From positions 62,001 to 126,000 of the forward strand of contig NZ_NIPW01000008.1 of NCBI RefSeq assembly GCF_002196855.1: 64,000 bases of DNA, written 5' to 3'. The notes beneath the pieces are model-generated. The model worked only from the letters and a program-made list of their open reading frames with translations, did not search any database and had not been told where the DNA came from. Origin of the DNA: Haematobacter genomosp. 1. GTDB taxonomy: Bacteria; Pseudomonadota; Alphaproteobacteria; Rhodobacterales; Rhodobacteraceae. Numbering within the stretch: position 1 is the stretch's first letter; every line of letters begins with the position of its first letter. The translations under genes and the position numbers were made by a program. Shown one piece after another: positions 43,385 to 52,233 of the stretch.

Positions 43385-43493
43385 GCGGCTCTGTAAAGCT
43401 GCAACGCTTCGCGGGCAAGAGCAGCGGCGCAGTGACAGCACTGGAACCGGAAGCTATCCCTGCCCATTGAGCGGAACCGCCGCAGGAGAGATG

Positions 43494-45260
43494 ATGACCC
43501 AGCCCCAGATACTCGCGTTCCTCATCCTCGGCGGCATGATGATCCTCTTCATCTGGGGCAGGCTCCGATATGACGTTGTGGCGATGCTGGCGCTGGTCGC
43601 ATCGCTGGTTGCAGGCACGGTACGCCCGGATGAGGCGTTCCGCGGATTTTCCGACGATATCGTCATCATCGTCGGCAGTGCGCTTGTGGTGAGCGCGGGC
43701 ATCGCCCGGTCGGGTGTGGTGGAGGTGGCGCTGCAGTGGGTGGGGCGGCGGGTGACTTCGCTCCGCTGGCAACTGACGGTGCTGGTCGGATCCGTGACGC
43801 TGCTGTCCGCCATCGTCAAGAACATCGGCGCGCTGGCCATGCTGATGCCCGCCGCGTTCGGCATGGCCAAGCGGTCGGGGGCATCGCCTTCGGTATTCCT
43901 GATGCCCATGGCCTTCGGGTCGCTGCTCGGCGGGCTCATCACGCTTGTCGGCACGTCACCGAACATCATCGTTTCCCGGGTGCGGGAGCAGATGACGGGA
44001 ACACCTTTTGGCATGTTCGACTACGCCCCCGTCGGTCTGGGGCTGTCGCTTGTGGGACTGATCTTCCTGCGCTTCGGCTACCGGCTGCTCCCGAGCGACC
44101 GGCGTGCGGCCGCGCGCGGATTGGGCGAGGCGGTATTCGTCAGCGATTACAACACCGAGGCGCGGGTGCTGGAGACTTCGCGCGCGGCGGGCGTGACTGT
44201 GTCTGACTTCCTCTCTGACATAGACGGGGCACTGGCGGTCACAGGCATCATCCGCGATGGGAAGCGGCGCGCTACGGTCCTGCCTGATACGAAGATCCTC
44301 GTGGATGACCTGCTCCTTCTGCGGGGCGCGCCGGATGCGCTGGAGGCGGCGATCACGCGCGGTCGGCTCGCGCTCGCCCGTCAGGAAGCGGGTCGCGTTT
44401 CGGCGGGCGTGGCCCTGGTGGAGACGGTCGTCGTCCCTGAATCGCTTTTGGTCGGGCAGAGTGCGGGGGGCATGGCGCTTCATGATCGGCACGGTTTGAA
44501 CCTCATCGCCATATCGCGGGCCGGTCACCGGATGAGCGAGCGTCTTGGCGACACTTCGATTGCCGCAGGGGATGTTCTGCTGGTGCAGGGGCCGGAGGCG
44601 GAAATGCCGGAGCAGATGCGCGCGCTTGGCCTGCTGCCGCTGGCGCAACGCAAGCTCGGGCTTGGCAGTGTACGAAAGGCGCTGCTGCCCCTGCTGATCC
44701 TCGGCTCCGCCATGGCGCTGACCGCGACGGGGGCGGTGCCTGTCGCGGTCGCCTTCTTCGGGGCGGCGACAGCGATGATCGCCAGCGGCGCTCTCCCGGC
44801 GCGGGAGGCGACAGAGGCCGTGGAATGGCCGATCCTTGTCATGCTGGGGGCGCTCATACCGGTGAGCGAGGCGCTGCAGACGACGGGAGCCACGGAGCTC
44901 ATCGGGACGCTGCTTTCGGACATCGCGACGGGGCTGCCGGTCTGGGGCGCGCTGACGCTCATCATGGTGGCGGCGATGGCGGTCACGCCGTTCCTCAACA
45001 ACGCGGCGACAGTGCTGGTCATGGCCCCGATCGCCGCTACCTTCGCCACCGATCTGGGCTATCGCCCCGAAGCGTTCCTGATGGCCGTGGCGGTGGGTGC
45101 GGGCAGCGATTTCCTCACCCCCATCGGGCATCAGTCGAATACGCTGGTCCTGGGGCCGGGGGGCTATCGCTTCGGCGATTACGCCCGTCTCGGCGCGCCC
45201 CTGTCGGTTCTGGTGGTGTTGGTCGGCGTGCCCCTTATCCTTGCCGTCTGGCCGGTCTGA
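43494..45260 (+). CDS. SLC13-family permease with TrkA_C domains
   Basis: A 588-residue transporter. The N- and C-terminal membrane halves belong to the divalent-anion:Na+ symporter (SLC13/CitMHS-like) fold, with GTSPNIIVSRVR and FLTPIGHQSNTLVLGPGGY as the paired substrate-site motifs. Between them (about 195-380) lie two soluble TrkA_C-type regulatory domains (VLPDTKILVDDLLLLRG, TSIAAGDVLLVQGPE). Family members carry sulfate, dicarboxylates or similar anions; the ligand is not known here. ATG 43494 is better spaced than 43491 from AGGAG. Confidence 0.87.
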   Translation: MTQPQILAFLILGGMMILFIWGRLRYDVVAMLALVASLVAGTVRPDEAFRGFSDDIVIIVGSALVVSAGIARSGVVEVALQWVGRRVTSLRWQLTVLVGSVTLLSAIVKNIGALAMLMPAAFGMAKRSGASPSVFLMPMAFGSLLGGLITLVGTSPNIIVSRVREQMTGTPFGMFDYAPVGLGLSLVGLIFLRFGYRLLPSDRRAAARGLGEAVFVSDYNTEARVLETSRAAGVTVSDFLSDIDGALAVTGIIRDGKRRATVLPDTKILVDDLLLLRGAPDALEAAITRGRLALARQEAGRVSAGVALVETVVVPESLLVGQSAGGMALHDRHGLNLIAISRAGHRMSERLGDTSIAAGDVLLVQGPEAEMPEQMRALGLLPLAQRKLGLGSVRKALLPLLILGSAMALTATGAVPVAVAFFGAATAMIASGALPAREATEAVEWPILVMLGALIPVSEALQTTGATELIGTLLSDIATGLPVWGALTLIMVAAMAVTPFLNNAATVLVMAPIAATFATDLGYRPEAFLMAVAVGAGSDFLTPIGHQSNTLVLGPGGYRFGDYARLGAPLSVLVVLVGVPLILAVWPV

Positions 45261-45324
45261 GGGGCGGAGCGGCTGTGGCAATTTGTCTGCTCTGCCACGT
45301 ATAAAAACAACGGTCTTGATTGGA

Positions 45325-45336
45325 TGACAATTGTCA
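45325..45336. promoter_or_regulatory. 12-bp palindrome upstream of the TRAP operon
   Basis: TGACAATTGTCA is a perfect palindrome about 70 bp before the dctP start, in an otherwise AT-rich patch. The size and position fit an operator for a regulator encoded elsewhere; no family is assigned. Confidence 0.4.
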
Positions 45337-45406
45337 GGAATTATGGCCCGGACCTCGGCGGGGTGGGGGAGACATGCCCGTCAGCAGGTCTAAAAGGGAG
45401 GGTCAT

Positions 45407-46450
45407 ATGACCGAGAACCGGGTTCTTCTGAACCGCAGGACACTGATGCGGGGCACGGCTGTCGGACTGCTTGCCGCCCCGGCGCTGGTCGGCAAGGGGC
45501 TGGCGCAGGGTGCCGTGACATGGCGTGTGCAGTCGCACTGGCCAAAGGCGTCGAGTTCGTTCAACGACAGCCTCGGCATGTTCGCCAAGGAGGTGGAGCG
45601 CCGGACGGATGGTGCTTTCAAGATGACCCTTCTGGGCGACGGGGAATTCGCCAAGGGCACCGATATCTACAATATCGTGCGGCGCGGTGTGGTGCCGATG
45701 GGGACGATCAGCCCCTCCTATATTCAGGACAATGCGCAGGCGGCGTCTTTCCTCTACGGCATTCCCGGGACGCTCAGGGAAAGCTGGGAGATGCAGCATG
45801 TCGTCAAGAACCTTGGTATCGAAGCCCTGGTGAATGAGGACCTGGCAAAAGAAGGCACGATGGCGCTTGCCGAAAAGGTGCTGCCGACGGAACTGACGCT
45901 CACCAAGAATGTGACCAGCGTCAGTGACTTTCAGGGGCTGAAGATCCGCTCCTCCGGCACGATGATGGACTTCCTGTCGATGGCCGGTGCCGCGCCGCAA
46001 TATGTGCCGGGATCGGAGCTTTATCAGGCGCTGTCTTCCGGGGTCGTGGATGGCGCGCATTGGGGGGCGGCAGTCGGCGCGCAATCCATGTCGCTCTGGG
46101 AGGTCTGCAAGTATCACGTCAAGCCGCCCATCGCCCAGACCACGGATGCCTATGTCGTCAACCTCAAGGCGCTCGAGGCTCTGGACGACGAGATGCGGAC
46201 CGCCTTCATGGACGCGGCCGAAACGAGGTTCTATCGCCGCTCCATCGAATACGTCCATGCCGAGGCCGTAGCGCTTTCGGAGGGGCAAAGGGACAACAAT
46301 CTTCAGGTCATCCACCTGCCCGACGAAGTGATGTCGATGATGTCGGAGGCCTCCAGAAAGGTCATGGACAAGGAGGCCGAGCGGGGTGAACGCGCGGCCA
46401 AGGCCGCCGATATCTACCGCGGTCTGATGACGGACATGGGCTACATCTGA
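45407..46450 (+). CDS. TRAP transporter substrate-binding protein (DctP family)
   Basis: A 347-residue periplasmic receptor. The N terminus has twin arginines followed by a hydrophobic stretch (NRRTLMRGTAVGLLAAPALVG), suggesting Tat export. The mature part has WRVQSHWPKASSSFND, GLKIRSSGTMMDFLSMAGAAP (with the carboxylate-binding Arg) and VDGAHWGAAVGAQSM. Such receptors usually bind organic acids; the ligand is unknown. It heads a complete DctPQM operon. ATG 45407 follows GGGAGG. The FAH-family gene across the terminator may act on the imported acid. Confidence 0.92.
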   Translation: MTENRVLLNRRTLMRGTAVGLLAAPALVGKGLAQGAVTWRVQSHWPKASSSFNDSLGMFAKEVERRTDGAFKMTLLGDGEFAKGTDIYNIVRRGVVPMGTISPSYIQDNAQAASFLYGIPGTLRESWEMQHVVKNLGIEALVNEDLAKEGTMALAEKVLPTELTLTKNVTSVSDFQGLKIRSSGTMMDFLSMAGAAPQYVPGSELYQALSSGVVDGAHWGAAVGAQSMSLWEVCKYHVKPPIAQTTDAYVVNLKALEALDDEMRTAFMDAAETRFYRRSIEYVHAEAVALSEGQRDNNLQVIHLPDEVMSMMSEASRKVMDKEAERGERAAKAADIYRGLMTDMGYI

Positions 46451-46530
46451 CACCCTTTCGGGGCTGGATCCCGCCGAACAGGCGCAGCCGTCGCTGCGCC
46501 TGATCCCCCTTCACATCATGAGGTCCCGAT

Positions 46531-47094
46531 ATGCGGAAGGTCGCCCGTGCCGTCACGCAGCTCAATCTCTTCATCGGTCGCTGGGCCTCGCTCGCGATCT
46601 TCATCATCTTTGCGCTCTTGCTGGCGGATGTGGTCATGCGCTACATGGTCGGCCGCCCGGCGATCTGGACGGCAGAACTCGCGACATTGATTTTCGGCGT
46701 CTATGCCATCATCGCGGGTGGCAGCCTTCTGGCGCAGCGTGGCCATGTCAATGTGGATATCTTCTACGGCCGCCTCTCACCCCGCCGGAAGGCGCTGGTC
46801 GATATCGTGACATGGCCGCTCTTCTTGCTGTTCGTCTTCGTGCTGCTTTGGCAGGGCTACGACATGGCCTCTGAATCCATCGCGGATATGGAGAGGTCCA
46901 ACTCCGTCTGGAAAGCGCCGCTCTGGCCCACCAAGACCTTCATCCCGATCGCGGCCTTTTTGCTGTTTCTTCAGGGTCTTGTACGGTTGTGGTCCGACAT
47001 TCGCGTTCTTCGTGGCCTGCCGGTCGACGAGGAAACATTCGGGGTGCCCGCGCCCCTGGGGCATGACGCGACGGAGGTGACACATGAGCGTTGA
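46531..47094 (+). CDS. TRAP transporter small permease (DctQ)
   Basis: A 187-residue four-helix membrane protein of the DctQ family: helices at about 17-38, 50-68, 88-108 and 135-155, with VVMRYMVGRPAIWTAELA typical of the first loop. It links the receptor to the large permease. Its end overlaps the dctM start by 11 nt. Confidence 0.9.
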   Translation: MRKVARAVTQLNLFIGRWASLAIFIIFALLLADVVMRYMVGRPAIWTAELATLIFGVYAIIAGGSLLAQRGHVNVDIFYGRLSPRRKALVDIVTWPLFLLFVFVLLWQGYDMASESIADMERSNSVWKAPLWPTKTFIPIAAFLLFLQGLVRLWSDIRVLRGLPVDEETFGVPAPLGHDATEVTHER

Positions 47095-48397
47095 ACTTCT
47101 CACCTTCCTGTTCTTCGGCTCGCTCCTGCTCTTCGTGCTGATCGGCACGCCGCTCGTCTTTGTGCTGGGCGGGGTATCGGTGCTCTTTCTATACTTCGAG
47201 ATGGGAAGCGTCGGTTTCTACCTCCTCTCCTCCAAGATGTGGGAGACGATGTCCAACGCCACGCTCATGGCGATCCCGCTCTTTGTCTTCATGGCGACGA
47301 TGCTGGAGAAGTCGGGCGTCGCCGGCGATCTTTACGACATGATGCACAAATGGTGGGGCGGCGTGCGCGGCGGCCTTGCCATCGGCACGGTGATGATCTG
47401 CGTGATCTTTGCGGCCATGTCCGGCATTTCCGGCGCAGCCGTGGTGACGATGGGGACCATCGCGCTGCCCAAGATGCTGGAGCGGGGGTATGACAAGAAG
47501 CTCGCCCTTGGCGCGATCAATGCGGGCGGTGGCTGGGGCATCCTGATCCCGCCGTCCATCCTCATGGTGCTCTACTCGCTGCTAACCGAAGTTTCTGCGG
47601 GGCGCCTGTTCGCCGCGGGGATTGGGCCCGGGCTTTTGCTGTTCGTGCTCGTCAGCATCTATATCCTCGTCCGCTGTCTGATCCAGCCGCAGATGGGTCC
47701 GTCGCTTCCGAAGGAGCAGCGTGCGGACTGGGGCGAAAAGTTCCGATCGCTCCGCTCGGTCATCCTGCCGATCCTGATCGTGGTGAGCGTTCTGGGCGCG
47801 ATCTTCGGCGGCTTTGCCACGCCGACGGAAGCTGCGGCCATAGGCGTGTTCGGTTCGCTCGTGGCAACGGCGGTCAACGGAAAGTTCAACCGCAGCGTTC
47901 TCTGGGACAGCGCCATCTCCACCCTGCGGCTGACGACGATGATCATGTGGATCCTGTTCGCTGCACATGCCTTCTCGACCGCCTATACCGCGCTCGGGGC
48001 CCAGACGCTGATCGAGCATCTGATGTCGTTCATTCCGGGCGGCAAATGGGGATCGCTCGCCTTCATGCTGGGCGTGCTGTTCATCCTTGGCATGGTGCTT
48101 GATCCGGTGGGCATCATGCTCATCACCCTGCCGGTGTTCCTGCCTGTGGTGCAAAGCTACGGCTTCGATCCGATCTGGTTCGGCATCCTCTTCATCATCA
48201 TGATGGAGGTGGGCTATATGACGCCGCCGTTCGGCTTCAACCTGTTCTATCTCAGGGGCGTTGCGCCGCCGGAGGTGACGATGGGAGACATCTACAGCTC
48301 GGTCATCCCCTATGTGCTGGTGACGCTGCTCGGTGTTCTTCTCATCATCCTGATCCCGGACATCGCGCTTTATCTGCCCCGGCTGTTCTACGGTTGA
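47084..48397 (+). CDS. TRAP transporter large permease (DctM)
   Basis: A 437-residue membrane protein with about twelve helices, the Na+-coupled pump subunit of the TRAP system. Typical DctM patterns are NATLMAIPLFVFMATMLEKSGVA, SGISGAAVVTMGTIALP, GGGWGILIPPSILMVLYSL and PTEAAAIGVFGSL. GGAGGTGACAC precedes the ATG. It ends the operon, with a strong hairpin 82 nt beyond. Confidence 0.93.
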   Translation: MSVELLTFLFFGSLLLFVLIGTPLVFVLGGVSVLFLYFEMGSVGFYLLSSKMWETMSNATLMAIPLFVFMATMLEKSGVAGDLYDMMHKWWGGVRGGLAIGTVMICVIFAAMSGISGAAVVTMGTIALPKMLERGYDKKLALGAINAGGGWGILIPPSILMVLYSLLTEVSAGRLFAAGIGPGLLLFVLVSIYILVRCLIQPQMGPSLPKEQRADWGEKFRSLRSVILPILIVVSVLGAIFGGFATPTEAAAIGVFGSLVATAVNGKFNRSVLWDSAISTLRLTTMIMWILFAAHAFSTAYTALGAQTLIEHLMSFIPGGKWGSLAFMLGVLFILGMVLDPVGIMLITLPVFLPVVQSYGFDPIWFGILFIIMMEVGYMTPPFGFNLFYLRGVAPPEVTMGDIYSSVIPYVLVTLLGVLLIILIPDIALYLPRLFYG

Positions 48398-48478
48398 TAC
48401 ATTTTCTGCGGCTTCCCTTCCGGGGCGCCGCGTTCCTTCGTTCGTCGGCGAGAGACACCTTCGGACCTACGCAAATCG

Positions 48479-48505
48479 GCAAACGCCCCATAACGGGGCG
48501 TTTGC
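48479..48505. terminator. bidirectional hairpin terminator between dctM and FAH gene
   Basis: GCAAACGCCCC (48479-48489) pairs perfectly with GGGGCGTTTGC (48495-48505) around a 5-nt loop. The 11-bp stem lies between convergent genes, 10 nt past the FAH-family stop. Only short T-runs follow on the plus strand. Confidence 0.75.
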
Positions 48506-48515
48506 TGTTTGATCG

Positions 48516-49379
48516 TTAGGGCTCCGCGATGACGGTGTTTTCGATGGCGCCGATCTCTTCGATCTCGCAGCGCACGATGTCGCCAACGCTGAGGTACTTC
48601 GGCGGGTTGAAGCCGAAACCGACCCCGCCGGGCGTGCCGGTAAAGATCAGGTCGCCGGGCTGAAGCGTCATGGCCTTGGACAACTCCGCAATCTGATCCC
48701 AGACCTTGAACACCAGATGCTTCACATTGGAGTTCTGTCGCAACTCGCCGTTCACATAGGCGCGGATGGCCAGCCGATGCGGGTCGCCGATCTCATCTGC
48801 CGTCACGATGCACGGGCCGACCGGCGCATGCGTGTCGAAGGATTTCCCCAGCATCCATTGCGGAGTGCGCGTTTGCCAGTCGCGAACGCTCACATCATTG
48901 CCGATGGTATAACCGAACACGTGCTCAGGCGCGTCCGTCGCGCTGATGTGCCGGCCACCCCGGCCAATCACCGCCACGAGTTCCACCTCATAGTCCAGCT
49001 TGTCAGAGACCTTCGGCATCTCGATCCCGGCGAACGGACCGTTGAGCGCGCTTGGCTGCTTGCAGAACCACACCTGCTCGGTCGGGATCTGCAGGCCGAT
49101 GCTTTTCGCCTCCTCGATATGGTCGGCATAGTTCAGTCCGATGGCCAGCAGCTTCTGCGGCCTGTCCACCGGGGAAAGAAGGGTTACGTCGCCCAGCGGA
49201 ATGGAGCGCGCCTCCGCCACATGCTTAAGACGCGGGGCGATAGCGTCCCATTGGGTGATCAGTTCCACAACACTGGCGGGCGCTTCGGGCAGCACCTCAT
49301 CCAGCGGAACGATGCGCTGGTCAAACAGCACCCCGATCCTTGGTCTCTCACTGTTTTGGGTGAAACGGACCAACCGCAT
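48516..49379 (-). CDS. fumarylacetoacetate hydrolase (FAH) family protein
   Basis: A 287-residue FAH-superfamily enzyme. The N-terminal lid region (MRLVRFTQN, RIGVLFDQRIVPLDE) is followed by the catalytic domain with AIGLNYADHIEE, LDYEVELVAVIGR (metal-binding acids), GYTIGNDVSVRDWQ, KSFDTHAPVGP and FTGTPGGVGFG. The family cleaves or decarboxylates 2-oxo acids (acylpyruvases, ureidoglycolate lyase, 2,4-diketo acid hydrolases); the substrate is not determined. ATG 49379 follows GAAAGGA. It converges on the TRAP operon, a frequent pairing in which the transporter feeds the hydrolase. Confidence 0.9.
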   Translation of the reverse strand: MRLVRFTQNSERPRIGVLFDQRIVPLDEVLPEAPASVVELITQWDAIAPRLKHVAEARSIPLGDVTLLSPVDRPQKLLAIGLNYADHIEEAKSIGLQIPTEQVWFCKQPSALNGPFAGIEMPKVSDKLDYEVELVAVIGRGGRHISATDAPEHVFGYTIGNDVSVRDWQTRTPQWMLGKSFDTHAPVGPCIVTADEIGDPHRLAIRAYVNGELRQNSNVKHLVFKVWDQIAELSKAMTLQPGDLIFTGTPGGVGFGFNPPKYLSVGDIVRCEIEEIGAIENTVIAEP

Positions 49380-49753
49380 GATGCGTCCTTTCAGTCTATC
49401 GCAATACAGATCACGCACCGCGACCGATCCTGAGAAATCACGCCAAGGTGCTGCCGGCGAGACTTGCACATATCCTGCGGTGGAAGAAAGGCGTCCCGTC
49501 GCGCCCGCCCGCCCGTGGCGCTGATCTGACGCCATGCTCGCGATCAGGCGTTCGGGAACATTCAGCGCGGAAGGGGGTGTGCCAGCCATTCGCAATCACC
49601 GGGGTGATCGGGCGCAGCTCTTCCGGATCCTGCCGACGGGCCGCTGGTCGCCCCGTTTTCAGGGTACGACAATGATGGCTGTCCGGCTGCGATGGACGCG
49701 CTTCCCGAAGGACAGAGCCCAGGGTCAAAGGGCAGTTGGAGCGCGAGATCCTA
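49380..49753. other. gap of about 370 bp without a recognised gene
   Basis: This lies between the FAH-family start and the end of the ArsR gene. Open frames exist on both strands, but their compositions (Arg, Pro, Ser rich) look like translated high-GC noise and no family is recognised. It must hold the promoter of the FAH-family gene. A decayed gene cannot be excluded. Confidence 0.4.
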
Positions 49754-50419
49754 TTATGCCAGCCAGTCCATGAAACCGCGCTCCCCCTCCCGGCTGAAGC
49801 TGATGATCCGCGAGGCAGGCTCGCGCCGCGCCCATGACAGGGTGATAAAGCGGTCGAGCATCGCGCGGCCAAGTCGTCCGGCGAGGTGGTGCCGCCGCTG
49901 GCTCCAGTCGAGACAGATCCGGCACAGGGGGCGGTTGCTCTGCGGGAGCGCGCCCTCGCTCAGACCCAATGCCGCGAGTTTCGCCCATCCCCGCTCCGTC
50001 ACCGAAAGGTCGGGGGTCAACCAGCCTTCCGTCCGCATCCTGTCGTACAGATATACACCCATCTCCCCGGCGAGATGGTCGTAGCAGACGCGCGCCTTTC
50101 TCAGGGCCGGTTCCCGCGGACCGGTCCGCATGGGCGGCGCGGCGTCGCTGGAAAAAACCATCAATGCCTCAAGAAGCGCTGCGACATGTGTCCCGGCCAG
50201 CCGGAAGTAGCGATGTCGCCCCTGCGCTTCAACCAGCAGGACATCTCCGTCCAGAAGCCGCGCAAGGTGGCTGCTGGCCGTCTGCTTGGTGACCCCGGCA
50301 ATCTCCGCCAACTCCCCCGCGGTGAGCGCCCGGCCGTCCATCAGCCCCAGCAGCATAGCGCTGCGGGCCGGATCCGCCACCAATGCGGCGGTGCGGGCTA
50401 TGTCTGGGCCTTCTGGCAT
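49754..50419 (-). CDS. ArsR-family transcriptional regulator
   Basis: A 221-residue regulator. The N-terminal 90 residues form an ArsR winged helix (ALVADPARSAMLLGLMDGRALTAGELAEIAGVTKQTASSHLARLLDGDVLLVEAQGRHRYFRLAG reading from about 9). The extra C-terminal half contains Cys-rich PLCRICLDWSQRRHHLAGRLG, common in the longer ArsR subgroup. No classical CVC arsenic site is seen. Its start codon is embedded in a 24-bp palindrome, indicating autoregulation. It is divergent from the ABM/ACT/TauE unit. Confidence 0.87.
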   Translation of the reverse strand: MPEGPDIARTAALVADPARSAMLLGLMDGRALTAGELAEIAGVTKQTASSHLARLLDGDVLLVEAQGRHRYFRLAGTHVAALLEALMVFSSDAAPPMRTGPREPALRKARVCYDHLAGEMGVYLYDRMRTEGWLTPDLSVTERGWAKLAALGLSEGALPQSNRPLCRICLDWSQRRHHLAGRLGRAMLDRFITLSWARREPASRIISFSREGERGFMDWLA

Positions 50420-50441
50420 GGTTCGATGATAATCGAACCAT
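50418..50441. promoter_or_regulatory. 24-bp palindrome over the ArsR gene start
   Basis: ATGGTTCGAT (50418-50427) and ATCGAACCAT (50432-50441) are exact inverted copies around GATA. The ArsR start codon lies at 50419-50417, so the palindrome touches it. This is a strong candidate ArsR operator that could repress both this gene and the divergent unit. Confidence 0.7.
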
Positions 50442-50486
50442 CTTGTTCTGCCAATCGGGTAGAAGGGCGAGGCAAGACGAAAGGCC

Positions 50487-50564
50487 ATGACGATGAGATA
50501 CCGCAATCAGTACCGCTCCCGCCGCGTTGCGGCGACCTACCTGCCCCGCAGGGCAGGCGCATGA
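50487..50564 (+). CDS. possible 25-residue basic leader peptide before the monooxygenase gene
   Basis: A short frame starting ATG 50487 encodes 25 residues rich in Arg and Tyr. It ends with TGA overlapping the ATG of the following gene (ATGA), a layout typical of translational coupling. AAAGG lies just upstream. There is no homology signal, so it may be chance. Confidence 0.3.
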   Translation: MTMRYRNQYRSRRVAATYLPRRAGA

Positions 50565-50920
50565 TCGCCGTGATCTTTGAGGTTTCGATGGCGGAAGAAA
50601 ACCGCCGCGAGTACCTTGACCTCGCCGCGGGTCTGCGGCCGCTGCTGGCGGAGGTTGACGGTTTCATCTCCGTCGAGCGGTTTCAGAGCCTGACCTCGCC
50701 CGACAAGCTCCTTTCGCTGTCCTTCTGGCGGGATGAGGCTGCCGTCGCGCAATGGCGTACGCTGTCCGAGCATCGGAAGGCGCAGGCGGCGGGGCGCGAT
50801 CATGTGTTTTCCGGCTACCGCTTGCGGATCGCCGGCGTGATGCGGGATTACGGCATGGACAGACGCGACGACGCACCTTCTGACAGCCGCGGCTATCATA
50901 CGGAGGCGACCGATGTTTGA
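50561..50920 (+). CDS. antibiotic biosynthesis monooxygenase (ABM) family protein
   Basis: A 119-residue small protein with the dimeric alpha-beta barrel ABM pattern: MIAVIFEVSMAEENRREYLDLA, GFISVERFQSL, LLSLSFWRDEAAVAQWRTLSEHRKAQ. Such proteins act as cofactor-free monooxygenases or heme/quinone-handling enzymes; the substrate is unknown. It overlaps the next gene by 8 nt, and the unit starts opposite the ArsR gene with the palindrome in between. Confidence 0.82.
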   Translation: MIAVIFEVSMAEENRREYLDLAAGLRPLLAEVDGFISVERFQSLTSPDKLLSLSFWRDEAAVAQWRTLSEHRKAQAAGRDHVFSGYRLRIAGVMRDYGMDRRDDAPSDSRGYHTEATDV

Positions 50921-51290
50921 TGTCGCTTTCGACCTGAATGCACACAGTCTGGCCGATCTGGGAGAAGCCATGGGGCGCGCCGGTATCGCATTTGAAGGAG
51001 GCGGCATGTTCAGCCACGGGCGCGGCGTGGCGGCGCATTTCCTGTTCGCGGATGCAGAGGCCGCGAAAGCCGCTGCGGAGGCAGCCGGTATTCCCGTGAC
51101 AGCCGTCTCCCGCCCGCTGATCAGACGGCTGAAACAGGGGGAACCGGGCCAGCTTGGCGCTATCGCACAGGCACTGGCGGAGGCCGGAGTCGCGATCACC
51201 GCCCAATACTCCGATCACCATAACCGATTGATCCTGCTGGTGGACGAGCCGGAAGCGGGTCATGTCGCGACGCTCGCGTGGCAGGGGTAA
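50913..51290 (+). CDS. small ACT-domain-like protein
   Basis: A 125-residue protein. The pattern MFDVAFDLNAHSLADLGEAMGRAGIAFEGGGMF, then VAAHFLFADAEAAKAAAEAAG and LGAIAQALAEAGVAITAQYSDHHNRLILLVDEPE, suggests two beta-alpha-beta ACT-like repeats, the second more obvious. ACT modules bind amino acids as regulators. A GGAGGCGACC site precedes the start, which overlaps the ABM gene. Its partner enzyme is not evident, so the function is open. Confidence 0.7.
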   Translation: MFDVAFDLNAHSLADLGEAMGRAGIAFEGGGMFSHGRGVAAHFLFADAEAAKAAAEAAGIPVTAVSRPLIRRLKQGEPGQLGAIAQALAEAGVAITAQYSDHHNRLILLVDEPEAGHVATLAWQG

Positions 51291-51293
51291 TGC

Positions 51294-52037
51294 ATGGACA
51301 GCCTTCCGCTCGTCTTCGCGCTGACGTTCCTTGCCGCAGGCTTCGTGAAAGGAGTGTCCGGCATGGGCCTTCCCACGGTGGCAATGGGGGTTCTGGGCAC
51401 TCTCATCCCGCCCGTCGCGGCGGCGGGGCTGCTGATCGTCCCGTCTTTTGTAACGAATGTGCTGCAATTCTTCAGTGGCCCCCAACCGCGCCGGACGGCG
51501 CTGCGGTTCTGGCCGATGATGCTGGCGATAACCGTCGGCACCGTGGCCGCACTGCCGCTGATGGTCCGGGCCGACCCGCGCCTCGCCTCGGCGCTGCTGG
51601 GTGTGGCGCTGCTCGGCTATGCGGTGTTCACGCTTTTCGCCGCGCCCCGGACGATTCCCGCGCGGGCGGAACGGGCAGCTTCGCCGGCGGTCGGGCTGGT
51701 GACAGGTGTCATCACCGGCGTGACCGGCGTTTTCGTGATCCCTGCCGTACCCTATCTTCAGGCGCTTGGGCTGAGGAAGGATGAGCTGGTACAGGCGCTC
51801 GGGCTGTCCTTCACGGTTTCAACCCTCGCCATGGCGGCGGGTCTGGCGGGATATGGCGCGTTCGAGACAGCAGGAATGCTACATTCGTGTCTTCTGGTCG
51901 TGCCTGCCTTGGCGGGGGTGTGGCTTGGCCAGCGTTTCCGTGAGCGGATTTCGCAGAAGGCGTTCCGGCGCGGGTTTCTGATCGTTCTCGCCATCCTGGG
52001 CCTTCAGATGATCGGAAAGGCGATGATTTCGGCATAG
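51294..52037 (+). CDS. TauE/SafE-family sulfite/anion exporter
   Basis: A 247-residue membrane protein with about eight hydrophobic segments. The TauE/SafE signature appears as AAGFVKGVSGMGLPTVAMGVLG at the start and as a second copy, GVITGVTGVFVIPAVPYLQALGL, midway. The family exports sulfite, sulfonates or organic anions. It starts 3 nt after the ACT-like gene, so it is the third gene of the ArsR-linked unit. Confidence 0.87.
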   Translation: MDSLPLVFALTFLAAGFVKGVSGMGLPTVAMGVLGTLIPPVAAAGLLIVPSFVTNVLQFFSGPQPRRTALRFWPMMLAITVGTVAALPLMVRADPRLASALLGVALLGYAVFTLFAAPRTIPARAERAASPAVGLVTGVITGVTGVFVIPAVPYLQALGLRKDELVQALGLSFTVSTLAMAAGLAGYGAFETAGMLHSCLLVVPALAGVWLGQRFRERISQKAFRRGFLIVLAILGLQMIGKAMISA

Positions 52038-52077
52038 CTATCAAATATACGCTCTGTTTCCGTTTCTCTGCGGTGCA

Positions 52078-52100
52078 AGATATACATTTCCGTTATATCT
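52078..52100. promoter_or_regulatory. inverted repeat upstream of the DAO-SDR pair
   Basis: AGATATA (52078-52084) and TATATCT (52094-52100) are exact inverted copies 9 nt apart in an AT-rich stretch, about 130 bp before the DAO-family start. It is a possible operator. Confidence 0.4.
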
Positions 52101-52233
52101 GATCGAACCAACCGGTCGGAGACAGGGCGGAAGCCGTGGTATAGTCAGAAGGGACAGATCGGCACACGAGGTCCCCCATGCCGCGCTTCGTCACAGACGC
52201 TTTCGGAGAGATGTCCGCCCGGTTCCACGCCAT

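Noticed and set aside
49438-49872. A 144-codon minus-strand open frame overlapping the ArsR 3' end
   Set aside because: It overlaps the ArsR gene in another frame and its Arg/Ser/Pro-rich translation looks like noise; kept only as part of an unassigned gap.
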